From NCBI GenBank assembly GCA_036850595.1, contig CM072160.1, forward strand, positions 12,937,906 through 13,001,905: DNA of 64,000 nucleotides. The letters run 5' to 3'. Positions 35,617-51,100 of this stretch are shown here, piece after piece (the first letter of the stretch is position 1; each line of letters starts with the position of its first letter). This stretch comes from Rhyacichthys aspro (lineage: Eukaryota; Chordata; Actinopteri; Gobiiformes; Rhyacichthyidae). The translations under genes and the position numbers were made by a program. The notes below the pieces were generated by a model. It searched no databases, was not told where the DNA came from, and saw only the letters and a list, made by a program, of their open reading frames with translations.

Positions 35617-38600
35617 CTACAGAAACAAATTTAGAATATAAAGTACATAAGATATTTGCGACAGATTCTGTGACACACAGTACCAAAACCTTCTGCATTT
35701 ACCTTAAGAGGTACATCTCCATTTGCAAAATTATTAATAATGGCAAGAGACTGCTGAAATCGTGAACCACCAATACCAGCATCTGCTATTAACTGGCTCA
35801 CTGCCTTTATAACCTTATGCAGAGAAAAGAACAGATTTAAAGTTAGTGTTGCTATAACAACATGATCATCAACCTAGTGCAGAAATAAATAAGTAAAGTA
35901 GTCACTGACCTGCAGGTGTGAGCGAACAATGGACTTGCCCTTGGTGAACTCAAAGTTTTTTCTCATGACAAAGTACAAGAGGGCCGCAGCCTCCATTTGG
36001 GTGGAGCTGGATCGATGGTTACAGCACTTGAGAATCTCATAGCAGAGACAGCCACATAGATCTGCCTTACCCTGGAAGAATGCACTGGGAAACTGCAATA
36101 ACAGAATTAATAAAAAAATAAATTAGTATTACACACATGAATTTCAGTTATGCTTGGCATAATGTTATGTAATGTTTTTAAATGACTGACCTTTTGAACA
36201 AATAGTCTGAGTGCGGCAAAGACGTGACGCAGTGTGGCAGTGGACTGATTGATTTGAAAGAAGAGCATGTAGGTGTCCAGCACCTTTTTGATTAGCACAT
36301 TCTGTCCATCATCCAGCAACAACTGTTTCTGAGAGAAAAAAAAAAGTTTATAAAACGTTTATTTCAACTGAAAACAGTGCTTCTTTTGAGTGTGAAGTCA
36401 TGTCTTAAAAGTAAAAAAAAAACATTTATTTATCCACCAGGTGGCAGTAGAGTAGCAGTAGCTTGTATTGTATTTTTTTGTACAGTGATGTATTTAAAGG
36501 TGAAGGTTCACCTTTTGTACACTACGTTATTCAACATGTATTCTGAATACATATTTTAATTCGAGGAACAGAAACAAGCATTACTCAACATATGTCTCAA
36601 CATTTCAATAACTATACATTCCAAATCAGGTAAGATAAGTTCAATGTGTATAATGTGAGCTGTAGTACAGCTTTTAAACTGAACTGTGAAAGGAACAGAG
36701 ACCTTGTGATGGTAAACAAAGAGCTCTAGTACATCCAGCACGGTGAGGGCCACCTCGGTGGACAGGTTAGCCTCTACATCTGTAGGACTCATATCTCCAT
36801 CTGAAATATTCCCATCTACAAATAAAGTCACATGTAGCATAAAAAACGGTGTTTTTAGTACTTCCCTTGGTGCAAATGTGTGTGTTACCTGTCTCCATCA
36901 TCTGCAGCAGCTTAGGGTTGGTGAGTGCATTCTTGCCTCTGATGATGGGCATGGTTTGTGAACGAGCGTGTCTGTGGCCTTCTCCTCCAGATGAAGCCAT
37001 CCTGGACAGCAAGCAACAGCTCATCAATAAGGACTTCTACACATTTTGAATAACCAAGCCTTATTTTAAAATATAATGAAGTCTCAAGTAATTATTATGG
37101 GCTTCCATGTTCAAAATACTTGCTGTTATTAGTGATCTATTAGCATATGGGAGTACAGAGACAAGAACGGGTACATCACAACACTAGAGGGACATGCGTG
37201 GAACACCCATACAGATAAGTATGTAACACAAACAAACACAGTGACCACATAAATGATGAATATACCCAGGACAGTAATGTAAACATTGAAAACAAAGCAA
37301 GTTTTAATTCTATAAATATGTAAATGTGCATTAGTAGCATCAAATATAGATATGTTAAGGCAGATGTGTTGTCTGTGATTACCATTGTGGGAGAAGGCTT
37401 GAGGGCTGAGAGGACTGAGAGGAATGGTTAGAAGCCTTCAAGGTGCCATTGGCTTGGGATGACTGGGCCAGCTTTACTGCCGCTGCTAGTTTCCTGTTTA
37501 TGACCCAATCACACCAAAGCTAACATTAGTTCATCAAGACCATCACTGATTTAATTTCACCATTCCTACACCGAGAAGCACCAAAATGTAAAGGTAGAGC
37601 ATACCAACAACCTTCAACTAAATTAAAGCAATAGTCAAAGTAAACACTTTGCAGTGAAGTGCTAGGTAAACTTGAAGTATATTTATAGCAACTAGGTCAA
37701 AATGTATTTCACTAAGGTGAATGCTGATAGTTTACAGGATACCTCCGATTTGACCTAGGTGTGATGACAGTGGCTGGTGCTATAAAGATCAAAAAGTACA
37801 CTTTTAGATGCCAGCCATTGGTTAGTGGTTTGATATTTGTATTGAGTTTTGCTAATGTATACATTTGGTATTAGTGTTAGTGGAGACTAAGCATGGTATG
37901 TGATAGAGAATAGAAGAATAGAATAGAATAGAACAAACAGATTGAAGCTGAATCCGTCAAATAAAAAATCTTTGCTTCAACATACATATTAAGTATAACA
38001 TGCAAAATGAAGCACAATCTTGAGTTCTGTTAAAATTTAGCTAAAGTACCACAAAACAAACGGAACAAATTGAGCAGGTGAAGTCCACTGAGACTATTAC
38101 AATGTTGACATACAACATCAATGGCTTGAATATGTTGGAGGACAAAATGAGCAGTCACAAAACCACAAGTCAAACAGTATCAACTTCAGTGCAACGCCAT
38201 ATCAATAAATGCACACAAAAACATAGAGGGGGAGAGTATGGGCATGCACTGTGATGACAGCAAGGTTAAACATGGAGCATAATTTGTGTTTTTTTAGAGT
38301 AGAATACTTTCAGTATGCATACGTGTTGTGAGCGCGAAAAACAAATAAAAGAAATGGCTTGTTACAGTAAAGCCAAACGTGAATAGTCAGAGGCTGGCTG
38401 GTTTTGATGCATGCTGAATGCACACTTGCAGCGTAATTCATCACTCCTGCAATTCAGTGGGTGCCCACACTGACTCAGCTGGCCTTCAAAGAGCTAACAC
38501 ATCAAGACAGACACAGGCTGAGGCTGTGAATCCCCATCGGCCTGGTATTACAGATGAATGTTAACTAGCTAGCTGCTCCAGACAGACTAGGCAACGCCCA

Positions 38601-41600
38601 AGGGAGCTAGCTTCTTCTATTAATGCCTCCACACAGTAAAACACAGAATCCTCAGAGCCTTTTGTCGGCTTACAGAGCAGCATCTTATTGCTGAATGGAA
38701 AAAGAGGGATAATTTAATCAGCAGGGGGAACCGAAAGATGGAAGAGTATAGTAGTGCCAGTGGTGTAGCTCGAGTAAGAGCTCACATACACACATTTTCA
38801 CATGATAACAACCCCCATTCTTTTCTTGCCAAACACTACAGTAGAATATCCAACAGTGCGCTGCTCTCAAGTAGCAAGATCCAAGAATTTCACCTCCCCC
38901 TTTTTCCTCTTTTCGCCCCTTTACCTCTTCACCCTGAAGCTCATCTATGGTAAGTGTGCACTCGCATACAGAACACATATTAGTAATTCTGCTTGACTGT
39001 GTATGCAACTTTCCACGTGTATATGTGGCTGCATTTGCAAATGTAACACTAATGCATCTGTACTATGTACGGAAGCCCTGAACGGCAAGCGAAAAAAAAA
39101 AAAAATGGTGATGCACCAATTTTTTTTTACGGAAGAGCAGCTAAAAAAACTTTTTTGGGGGGTGCACTTAAAAAAAAAAAAAAAAGTTTTTTTTTTCAGG
39201 GGACACCTAAAAAAATACTTTTTTTTTTTTTTGTGTGTGGGGAAACTCCAAAAAAATTTGTTTTACTCAAAAAAAAAAAACAGTTTTTTGGGAGGGTACT
39301 TAATTAATTTTTAATTTAATTTTTTTTTAATAATATGTATATGTTGCCGTTCAGGGCCAACGGCAGAGCGGAAAAATTGTGCCGATTTTTTTTTTCTCTT
39401 GCCGTTCAGGGCTTCCATAATTATGACATGAATGATGTATCACTGATTGGGGATGCTGGTGAGGAATGCCTGTATGTTTAGTTAATGAACTATTCCTACT
39501 CTAGCATCAAAATAAAATCCCAGTGTGGACTTTTAAACTAAACAGAAACCACTCACCTGGCTATATGCCGTTTTCCAAGGAACCTGAAATGCTGAAGACA
39601 CAACCTATTGAAGAAAAATACATACAAAATGAATGAGATTCTGAAAAGTTTAAGTGGCAAAATGAAATGCATGTGCTAAATCTTGGACCATAACTGTACA
39701 GTCTAGAGATGCTGACACAAACAGGAAACACAGACAGTTAATCCTGCAGTGCCGAGAGGATAGAGTGCTCTCTTTGGAATTACGTCTGTTTTTCTTCTTT
39801 CTGTCATTACTTTCATCTGTTCCCTTTTGGCCTGGATCCCTTTTATTCATTTGCCTGTTGCAATCATTGTCTGCCTGTGAGTTGAAAAGTATTTCCCTAG
39901 AAAAATCTGTGATAACAGCCAATGCACAAAATGAAGCACTTACTCTAGGATGTTGAAGAAGTCTGATATCTCCTGGTGGATGGCTCTGTGCCAGTACGAC
40001 ACCAGTACATCTGGAATAAGCCAGAAACAATCAAAATGTCTCACATGACAGCAAAGAATTTGTCAAACATTTACAAAGGTACAAATTTTGCACCAAGACA
40101 AATATTTTTACCATTTGAAAGCATTATTATTTGTCAATGTGTCACCTACCCTCAGAAATGGTTTTCATGATGTGTAAAAAGCACATGAGAAGGCCACGGG
40201 TTTCTGCCTGGTCCAGCTTGTCACAACGAGAACCGTAGCCAATCAAGGACTGAGGTCTGGCAAACTTAAGATGCACAGGAAACAAAAAATACATTTATTT
40301 TATCTTTTTAATGTTGATTGGTTACCTATAGCAAATAGTTATAGTTATTTTATATTTCATGATGATGCAGTGCTCATGTATGACTCCCAACAACAAAGGA
40401 ATTTGTGAGAATTTTTTTTGTGAGATCTTTTATTATACTACTATTGTACTATTCCTCACCTTCTCACATCCGTCCATCTTCTCACTGTTTCTGTCACTGT
40501 TGCTAGGGTTCGAGTCCACACTTATCAGAGAGCCCCGAGAGTCAGTCTGGTTACCCGTGGCAACTGCCAAGGATGAGAAAGCTAATGTCGGGGGAGGGGT
40601 GTCATCATCAATGTCTCATTCACACCTTTTTTAACCATAACACTGCCTACAAATAGACAGCTGTGCTCATGTATATTTTCCTACCTGTGATAGAGTTGAG
40701 CACTTCTTTAGAGAAGGAGGCATCCACTGAGTTGCCATGGCGAGTAACAACACCTCCAGCCACACCGCCGTTCACACTGAGGTCATCTCGAGAGCCCTGG
40801 TAGTTTGGTTAGTTTAAATGTTATTGAATAGGTACAGATGTATTTATTCTTACATTCGAATTACATTACATTACAATCCTGGTTAGCTGCATGCCCCTCA
40901 ATAAACAATAGATTATATATGTTTTCCATTGTTGTCACCCAGTTATTCTATCTTAGCAAACTCTTACCTGATCACTAGAGGTGAAGTAGATAGGAATAAG
41001 GTCCCTTAGGAAGAATCGTGGCATGTTGTCCAGAATCAGTCCATACAAAGGCAGGTAGAGGGATGCAATTCTTGCCTGTTTCTCCTGAAAATTGTACCAG
41101 TTGAAAAGATTGCATTTAGCTTGATTTTAAAAACTATATATTCATTTTTAATCATTTATTGTTTTACAAAGAACTGGCCATTTTTAAATACATACTGGAA
41201 AGGGCATCAATACTATATTCCTTATTAAATTTCTTATACTATTGTCTTGCCTAATGTATGTATGGGTATATCATTGTCATTTTAATACAGTAATATAATG
41301 CAAACCGCTAGTTAATTTATTGTAAAATATTTTTAGTTAAAGCTTTTAAAATCACAATGGTCTTTCAATGTTTAGGGAACTGCTTTTAAATATTGCATCA
41401 TTTATGTTTTTTCTTTTTCAAGCATCACCTACACTATAGCCATAATCTTGTGCTAGTTGGCAAGATTTACAGTAGCCCTGCCAATAGCTTACTGAGGATG
41501 TCTTTAGTGAGTCATTGTGGGATACCTTGGTGGCATAGCGTGCATCCAGAGAGTGTTTGGCCATTAGACTCTTCAGGGTTGCCAAGGCTAGGTGTCTCAG

Positions 41601-44600
41601 GTCCTGTTCATCCTGGAGTGCCAGCCCCAGTTCCCGTAGCAAGAGGCCAGTAAGGAAATGCTTCCTGCAGAACTCCCCAGTCAGGTTGTACTCAGGGACT
41701 GAGGCTGAGGAACATCATTAGTGACGGAATAAATTAACATATATGTGATTTCGATTTTTACAATTAACATCTATTAGGGACAAGGGAGCAGAATCCATGA
41801 ACTTAACCATCTTTAAACAAGTGATGGACATACAGAGTAGCAGCACTACACATTACAAAGAAAGCAAATGAACATATTTACCATGTGTGCTTTGTGGTTC
41901 TGGGGATGTGTGATCTGATACGCACAAATAAAGCACAAAATGACAGACGAAAAAAGAGTGAGACAAGGTGTTATAAACACAAATGAATGGAAAAGCTAAT
42001 TGATATATGGCTGAGGACTAACACAAGACAATACACTTCAAAGTACATTTTAGACTCTAACCTGAGATGCGAGCAGAGGGTAAAGGCAGACTGAGGGGTA
42101 TGTAGTGTTCATGGTTACACACCTCTCTCAGAAATTCAAATTTTAGCTCGCATAAGACCTAGCAGAAAGAGGGAGTTAAAACTTACAACTGAATTCATAT
42201 GATACACTCACACACAGTACCAAAACAGAGTTAATGCAGTTGACTGTTACCTTGCTGTCAGTCGCTGTGATCATGTTAATGTAGTTGCTGATGAGTTTGA
42301 AGGTGAAGCCTCTGTCCATCATCGTAAAGCAACGCTGCAGAGAAACCCACCCAACATCAGTGTTTAAATGCAACATACAGAACACCTCTGAAGTCACTGA
42401 AGAGGGTTGTAGTGATCATTCATTCATCAGAGTAATTGTGTCTTAGTATCACACATGCACACCTACCTGACTAAAAGAGTCTAGTCTAGTTTTACCTTGA
42501 CAAAAGCAGCAACAGCTGAGTTAGCGCAGCGAGTCTCTTCTCCCAAGTCTTTGTTTTTCCAAAAAATGTGTTCAGACACAGTTTCCACCAGGGTCTCCAC
42601 ACGGCTCAGATATGATGAGGGAAAACGCTGGGGCCTTGGAAGCTGCAGACAAAGAGGTCAATAATACCAAATTGCCATAAAACAGACTATTTTCTCTCAT
42701 TTGCATGTACTACTGTGATCAAGCTTAATTTAGTATGCTCAGACCTTACCTTTACTTTGTTGCCATCTACCAGATGTTGGGCCATGGACTTGACAATAAG
42801 CTCAAAGAAGAACCAAGAAAACTGAAAGAGTAAAAGTGCCATCACTTCTTCAGATTTGTTTCTCTTAAACATCAGAGTGTAACCAGATTAAGATCAAGAC
42901 AAACCTTGAGGACATTCTTGACTGCTGCCTGCTCATTGCTTTTTAGGTCAAAGGTCATCCCCTTAGCCAGCTCTTCGTGGACCGTTCTGAAGCCATGAGC
43001 CTCAGACTTAAACACATACTGTGCAAAGAATACATAAAACAGTAAAGGATAGTGTATGAACATTTTCTGATGAACAATAAAAGAAAACAAAATATATACT
43101 GCTAATTCAAACAACAATACAATTCAAACTGCTTCACCTGCAAATGAAAACATACTTCTTGTCTTTGACTCAATACACAAATGTATGCGCATACACATAT
43201 GGTAAATTGAGCTCTTCTAGTATTGAACATCATGCCAATATGTTACTATGGCAACCCTACTTCCATTAGCCATGCTGGTCTCCTCCTCTTACCTCCCATC
43301 CATCTCTGCCAGTACCTTTTAAAGCACAGCAGTTTTTTTTAATCATTGTCACCAACATAAAATAAATCTTGTGGTTTCCCAAAGCCTTGCTCATCTCTAA
43401 TTCTATAACTGCTCCACTGTTCCCTAAACAAACCAGCCATGTGTTTCTGATCAAGCAGGCTAAATGTCCTTGTTGCCTCAACTCAATCACCCTTCCCTTT
43501 CTCCCTTTTCTCTCTGAATTCTGGGCATGTAGCTCTTTTGGCCTCAACAAAGATACAAAGAACCCATAACTGCAAACACATCGCAAGCTTTCCTCAAATG
43601 CAAATTAGAAACCACAGCAGTGCAGAGAAGACATCCAAATTCATTTCACCTTTATATAAGAGTGCAGGAAGTGATCCAAGTTTTCTTCGTGGCATTTTGA
43701 AACAATGTAGACCAGCACTCTGAAGAGAAAAGACAGACACTATTTGATAAACATTTCTTTCTAATTCCAATATAATTTTTTTTAGCAACAAAACATTTTT
43801 TTTTTCAAATGCTGTATTTTTTATGTCACTTAAATAATACTCGACAGTGTACCACAGTTTACCTAGTGGTGGCAGTAGTAACCTCATCATTGTCATTCTG
43901 CGTCAGAACCTTGAACAGCTGGTTGAAGAGCACAGGCAGAAATCGGATGATTGCTGGGATTCTCTCCATACTGAGAAGACCCTGAAGGACCAAAGAGTAA
44001 ACGAAAATATGCAGTTTGCTGATTAGATATGCACTACAACTGCTTAATGTGCTGTATTTGTGCCATTCACACCGTATATTGAAGATTTATGTTGGATTTT
44101 CTCTGACCTTTAGGCAGTTTAGGAAGTTAGAGGTAGGAGGTACTGAGAGGTCCAGCTCTCTTTTCTGGCACTGCTGAAAGAATCTGTTCAAGTGGGGGTC
44201 CTGGCACAGACAGGAGAGGTTTTACAAGCAGGATGTTTATTAAAAGCTTGATGGCTTAGAAAAAACTCAAGAGAACATTATACCTGAGTGTATACAGTTG
44301 AGATGACATTGGTGGACACTCTAAAAATGGCTTTGGCCCCATCTACCCACTTCACATCTGCACCATTCTGTAAAATAGAGGATAACACATACAGTAATCT
44401 GTCACACGAGACAACACTGATTCATTTTATTTCCTTAAATACTTCCTACCGCTGAACTCAATCTTTGCATTATTCATCGTTTAATATTAACAGTAAGTCG
44501 GTCCACTCACCTTGGTGTTGTTGGCTTCCTTGATCCCCAGATAACCAGGTGGAAGGTTAGAGGAGACAGTGATGTTGAAATCCTGAGTTGTTAGACGGCC

Positions 44601-47600
44601 CTCTTTAAGGAGAGGCAGCCAGGCATATCCCACTACAAAGGCAAGTGTACAGAAACAGAAGCCGATACAACAGACAGAAAACAGCATTTTGCCTCAAACC
44701 TACCTGATGTCTCCAGCGCTTCTTTCCTCTTCGCATTTGTCTTAGCATTAATGTCACATGTGACATGATAGAAAGAAAAAAGGAGATGGTGCTTTTCATG
44801 AAGATGTGTGGGGAGCTCAATCTTCACCTGAGGACAGATTACATTGAGAGTTGTTATGTTTTCTTGCATTTGATCAGCAAATGTTCTAGTGTTCTGTTAT
44901 GTTACAAAGCTGTCCTTGCCTCATCGTAAAAATCAGGGTTCTGCGAGTGATGCAGGACAGTGGAGCAGGCTGCTGTGGTAAAAAGTGGGCATCCGGGCTT
45001 TCCATAGATGCACTAATTAAAAAAAAAAAAAAAAAAGAAAAAAGCTGACTGAAATGTTGAAAGTAGAAACTTAAAAAACAAATGCATTAATTAAAGAATA
45101 GCCTTCCAAGGTAACATTATTACGTATCTATAAAGTACCTTCAAAGGCTTGGCACCCTCTTCATCTGAATTGCGGAACTCAACATAGACTGCAAGATTAC
45201 GAGCCTGAGAACAATAGGGGCATTGTAATGTTATTTTCCACATACAAAACAGCAAGAAATTGAAGTATATAGAGTTTTATAGAATCAAAAACACAGGTCA
45301 GCTCATAATTCCCCAAAGTTAAACTGTACCTTGGCAAAGCTCTTCTGGCTGTCATACTTAAGGTGTTTAGGGTAGACGTAGATGTGGTTTTTGTAAACAC
45401 GGTGGGGCTGAGTGAATTTAGTGGTGTCTTGGACAAACTCCTCCACTTCCACTGTAGGCTGGTGCTTGCTCAGTTCTTCAAAGGGCTTTACTGGCACATA
45501 CGATGAGGTCACGCAATCTCCAAAAACAACTCAGGTTTAATTATGTTTGAAAATGTGCAAAAAGAAATTGCATTTTGATATTATTATTATTTGGGGAAAC
45601 ATACTTTGATGCTCCATAGGAACATAGTCCACTGCAACGTCCAAGGTTCCAGGAATAGTCTGTAGTTTGCTCGTCTTCTCAGCCCTGCACACAAACAGTA
45701 GAAAACAAAAAGATGTGCACAATTTTTGAAAAATAGAGTAAACCTGGATTTGACTTTTACTCACTCATGAGACCAAAAAGAAATGGGAATGTTCATTTAA
45801 AAACATTACCCTGATAATCTTTCATATTATGCCTTTGTTAATGAGATTTCCCATTACTTCCTACTAGTTAAAATGCAGTCAGTTTTACCTCCTGTATTCA
45901 TTTATTAGCTTTATCAGGTCATCTGTGGATATCTTGTTGCTCTCCTGTCTGAAAAGAGGCGAGAAACGAGACTCTCGATCTAGAGCTCCGTGGCTGTCTT
46001 TAAACACTGACCTGTAAGAGCCAGAAAGAAATTAAAGCGACCAGCGTGACTGAAGATTAAATCATAAACAGTTGGGCACCAACCTGACAGCCCATGCAAA
46101 GGGCATGCGGTACTTTCCCAGTTTACTACAGAACTGTTTGTTAGACTTTAAAATCTTCTGCACAGTCTGTAAATGAAAGATTAACATGTAAGACGTCTGC
46201 AGTCAAGAAAATGGTGAATGGATGGTTACATGAGTAGCCCTATTTTGTACCTGACCTACAAATACTGACATATAATATCAAAGCTTGTTTAACGTAGTAA
46301 CTCTGGCAGCAGGTCAAACATCTGGTAATTAACTTAACATTTTAAACATAGAACACTGCCAGCAAGGATTCAGGACAGAGTGTAGGGGAATTTTTTTTTA
46401 TAATATGGCCTGACAGGCAAAAAAATGAAAAGCAATTATTTTGGGAATGCAATGCTTTAAACTGCTGTTGCAAACTGTGCTTGTAAACAAAAGTTAAATA
46501 TAAGGCAATATACAGTATCTATCTGGCACTATGAAAATAAAAAGGAGTGCTGAGGAATGATGGAGTAGAGTAAGTGTATCTACAATATGTGAGTGTAAAC
46601 TAAGACTGATTGTCTGACCTTGCTTGAGTCTGTGTTCTTGATGTACGGTTCTGTCCCACATGCAATATTTCCCATTAACACCTTTTCCACTCTGGCCACC
46701 ATCACTATGTCAGTGTGGGGGTTGGTCACTGAAAAGATAGCCTGCAGACAAACCATCAAACTGTCAAATAGTCAACGACACTGAAACCTATGTGAAATGT
46801 CTTTATCTTGTACCTTTTTGGGGAAGCACAGCCAGTGCTCCAGATCTAAGCTGAGACCACAATCCCCTGATTTCTTTTCTGCTGGAGAACAGAGGCCATT
46901 CTCCTGTCCTGCAAGCCCCACTGCTTGACCATTCGAACCATTACAGCAGACTCCAACCATCTGGCGCACAGCTTCATGGTTAAGGTCTACATGGAAGTCT
47001 GCAGATATTTTTCTGCCTTCTTTTATATCCATTAGAGCCAGGGACACGAAGAAAGGCTCAATCTGTGGAAAGATATGCTGCTAAGACTGTGCCTACTATC
47101 TTGCTCAGCGTGCTAACTAGTTCACTTTTGCTGTAAAAATTATAAAGACATAATGCTTTTTACGAAAAATTAGCCATTACAAAGAGTGCCTGTAATGATC
47201 CTTACATTAGTGATTGGCCCAGTTTCACTCTCATTGATACAGCCCTGCAGCACAAGGTTAAGGTTTCGGCAGGTTATCATAAACCTTCTGCCCAGCTTTT
47301 CCTCAAATGGACGCACTGTTGTGTTGTCAGATGATGTATGTTCAGTTCGTGGGCTCCTCAAGACCTGTGGATGGTAACACACATGATTATTAGCAGATTT
47401 TATGCAAGCAAAACATAGAAAACACAAATGAAATCATACGCACAGGCGTGTCAGGATCAAGTGAGAAAAGATTTAATCTCTCTTCTCTCCTGGCACAGCG
47501 AATTCCCTCGTCTGTCTCTGCAATATACTGAACAAGAAAAAGACTTATTGTAATAAAAAAGAGGTTTGGCATCATCTCCTATTTGTACAGTACAATCTGT

Positions 47601-48066
47601 TGTATCTATCCTGTTAATATTGCTCAGATCACTGGCAACACTGAAAGATTTCTGAAAGTAAGACCATTATCAGGAAATGTGAATGCCATTTATCTTAAAA
47701 CTGGCATTAAATAATGCAAAAATGTCCACACAAAAGAAACATAATATATTAGTCACTGAATGTTCAACCTTTGCCAACTCAGGATTGATGCCATTCTCTG
47801 TTGTGTCTTCATCTTCCTGCAAACAGCAGTCACCCAACGACAGATCAAACACATCTGGAGAAAGAATAAACACACATAACTTTCTAAGATGAAAGATTAT
47901 GGAGTTTACACTTTTCACATGGATTTAAACTTGTCATTGTATAAAATGGGGCCAACTTCAGTTAATAAACAAACATCCATCTTAGACAAAGAATCAAACA
48001 AATATGGTATTTGTGGGTAAAAACACCCAGAGAGTATTACAGAAATATGAATTCCATGTGCCTGGA

Positions 48067-48119
<53 letters not shown>

Positions 48120-51100
48120 GACAAGCTAAATTGGCCCATTAATGGTAGGTCCCTATTACTCACCCTGACGATGCTCTGTGAGGTCCACACTCTTACGGTC
48201 TGGGGCAGGCCCAGGCCCGTCGTGAGGGCTGATTTGCAAAATGCGTGTCAAAGTACTGATCCACTCTTCCATGTCCTGCTCACTCTCCGCGGCCAGCACG
48301 AAGTATGTAACATCATTCATCTTCAGTTCAAAGGCATGTTTCCTTAGTCGGTTGTTCTTCAGGGAGAGTTAAGGAAACCCCAGAGATGTTATATATATTT
48401 ATATAAAAATATATGGCCTTAAATATAGGACAATAAACTTACCTGCACTACACCTGTGCATGAGTCAAGAAAGATGCATCCTTTGGGTTCTTTTGAGATC
48501 TTTTCATCTTTGTAGAAGTTCATGATGTAGGAATTGTCTGTTAACTGAGTCAGCTGGAAATACCTCCTCTTAAACGACTACAAAAGGAGCACAAACAATT
48601 TCAAATCAATATTGTTATGTATAGAACGTATATAAGAACAGCTATAGTACCCATCAATAAGAACATTTTACATAGTCCAAAATGTGTAAAAAGTGATGAG
48701 TCATGAAGTTATTTGATTATTTCATTTCTGTATCTACAGTAACCCACTATTGGGTCCCGGCCACACACAGTTGTGAGCCAACACAATACGTGCCAACAAA
48801 GACACATTTCCTCACCCGGACAGTGATACTATTGTTGACGGTGCTGTTGAAGTTCCCCTTGTATAGCCAGCCTGACCGAAACACACCATTCCCTCCTCCT
48901 CCTCCCCCGCCTCCTTTGGATGAAGACAAGGAGGTGGTATCCTGTAAACACAAATACATTAATGTTAACTGAGAGCAGAGGATCAATAAAGAAAAAGGAA
49001 AGATGCTAGGCTAATGACATTGTGGCAATTTTTCATCTAAATTATGTTTTGCTTAAAAGGCCATAAGCTAACTGCTTTTGTACTGTATACAACTTAAGCT
49101 GCACCAAACTCATTTTCACAAGAAGCACAGGAAGTTTCCTGTATGTAATCTATTCATACTAAAAGGTATGAATAGATGATGCTCTTTACAGACCTCATCC
49201 TTGTCCACGTCCTCGTGGTCAATCTCAAAAGAATGTGATGGCAGCTTCTCTGCTTTGAACAGTTTTCTGTAAAGCAATGTAAAGAGTAAACAGACTGAAA
49301 TACTGCAAGCGCAATAGAAAAAGATTTCAAGAATGTAATTAATGCACTTCATTTGACTGATGCAAATGAGTTTTGGTGGCTGACCCCACTCCATTGTTCT
49401 TTGTCAAAAGTCAACAATAGGTTACCATCACTTTAGACTGCACCACTGATTTCACAGTCTGGCCCGTCTTTGTGTGTGAGTCATTGGATAAAATGGCTTT
49501 GTGTCTGTGCCGTGAACTGCACACAACTGGACTGCATAACTCTAAAGCCCCTGGTGCTTAAGTCTCACAGTGGTCAAAGCACTTGAAAAAATGTCCTAAG
49601 GGATGTGTGTTTGGAAATGTGTTGTTGATCAGGCTGGTCAATCACCAAGAAATGCTAATATTGTTTAATAGGGCTGTAATTGAGTGAAATGAAGTGGATT
49701 TATGTCTCAAGGTTTGTGTCCCAGAATACTGTGCTCACAAACTGCATCTTGCTTAAAGATCGAACCTACTATGTTGATTGTTAGGTCATGTGAACAGGCC
49801 AAAAAATACAGTGACGTGAAGAGGGACATTCCTGTGGTTATGAGCAGGGCTGCTCTGGGTCAGCATCTCTGGGACTGAGAGCACTGAATGACTGGCAGCC
49901 TCATTTAAACAAATCACCAAGCAGTGAATAGCTGTTACATGAGAGTATATTTTCAAAAGAGAAAGAGGAAGCGCTTAAAGTTTGTATTTATTTAAATAAG
50001 ATGTCTTGTCTCATTATGCAGCCAACATTTTCTTGTTCTTGTTTATGACCTCTAACCTAAAAAACAACCCTGGTTATGTCTGTGGAAGGGTTAGCACTTT
50101 ATCAGACTACAGTCTGTATTGATATTAAATCATTTGGCTCAAAAGTACATTACCTGGGCAGCAGGCGGTAGTCTCCAGCATAGTCTTCATACATGAACTG
50201 GACCACATTCAGGTCAGAGTTGTAATACTTACAGGCCTGGAGAAAAGATATTTCAAAAATGAAATGATGAACAGCAATAGAAAGTGTGAAGAGCACCGGA
50301 TTTGTCTTGAGAAAGTTGGTTCAGTCTTAATCATGCAGTGTTATTAACGCGCCACAAGACTTTAAATTGATAGATGTATGTCCATAAAACAATCATAAAA
50401 ATGAGACTTTTAGGTCTGACATTAGATATTACTTGTCCACGGTCACGTATTTTACAGCTAGTGTTTATGATATTTTTTCTTTTTAATACAGTACATCTCC
50501 ACACATTCTCGTTACTTGGTGTTTTTTAATTGTACAAATATACAGCAATATTCTAAACAAGGCAAACATAAATAAGTTATTGTTTAATCACCACTAATAT
50601 AATTAGAACAACAGTCACAGTCTTCAATGAGCTGTCAAAGTTTCCATTAATATGGTTATTATTTCACCAACAAGCAATTACGACAAATTTTGGCTGAAGT
50701 GAAATGAGCATTGCTATTCTTAGTCTTCTTACAAAAACAGGTAAAAGGTCATCGAGAAAACCACAACAATTTCCATTTGAAGACATTTGTGAAACCATTT
50801 CCACTGACACTATTTTAGGATGACTGTCACGCCACCAGTAACCACAGCATCCTCACCTCACACATCGCCAACACACACAGAGCCTCACCTGTCTGACCAG
50901 CAGACATTCAGCCTGTAACTCTGCCCCCTCAGGTACCGTTGACTTGAGAGTGCGTCTCTCCTGAGGCACAGTGGAAACCTGTGCAGACACAAACCAGAAA
51001 CAAATAGAGATATAACGGCATCTATTAGGGAACTGTTTCCTTAATAAGAAAATGTGTAAGTATGTAAATTGCCTCCTATGTCATGTCATCGTAACTAGAC

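Noticed and set aside
39003..39314. Two overlapping plus-strand frames of about 80-103 codons rich in Lys and Phe
   Set aside because: Produced by poly(A) and poly(T) runs inside a MITE-like element.
49149..49174. Perfect 10-bp stem hairpin (CTATTCATAC with inverse copy)
   Set aside because: Too short for a microRNA precursor; intronic A/T-rich hairpins of this size occur by chance.
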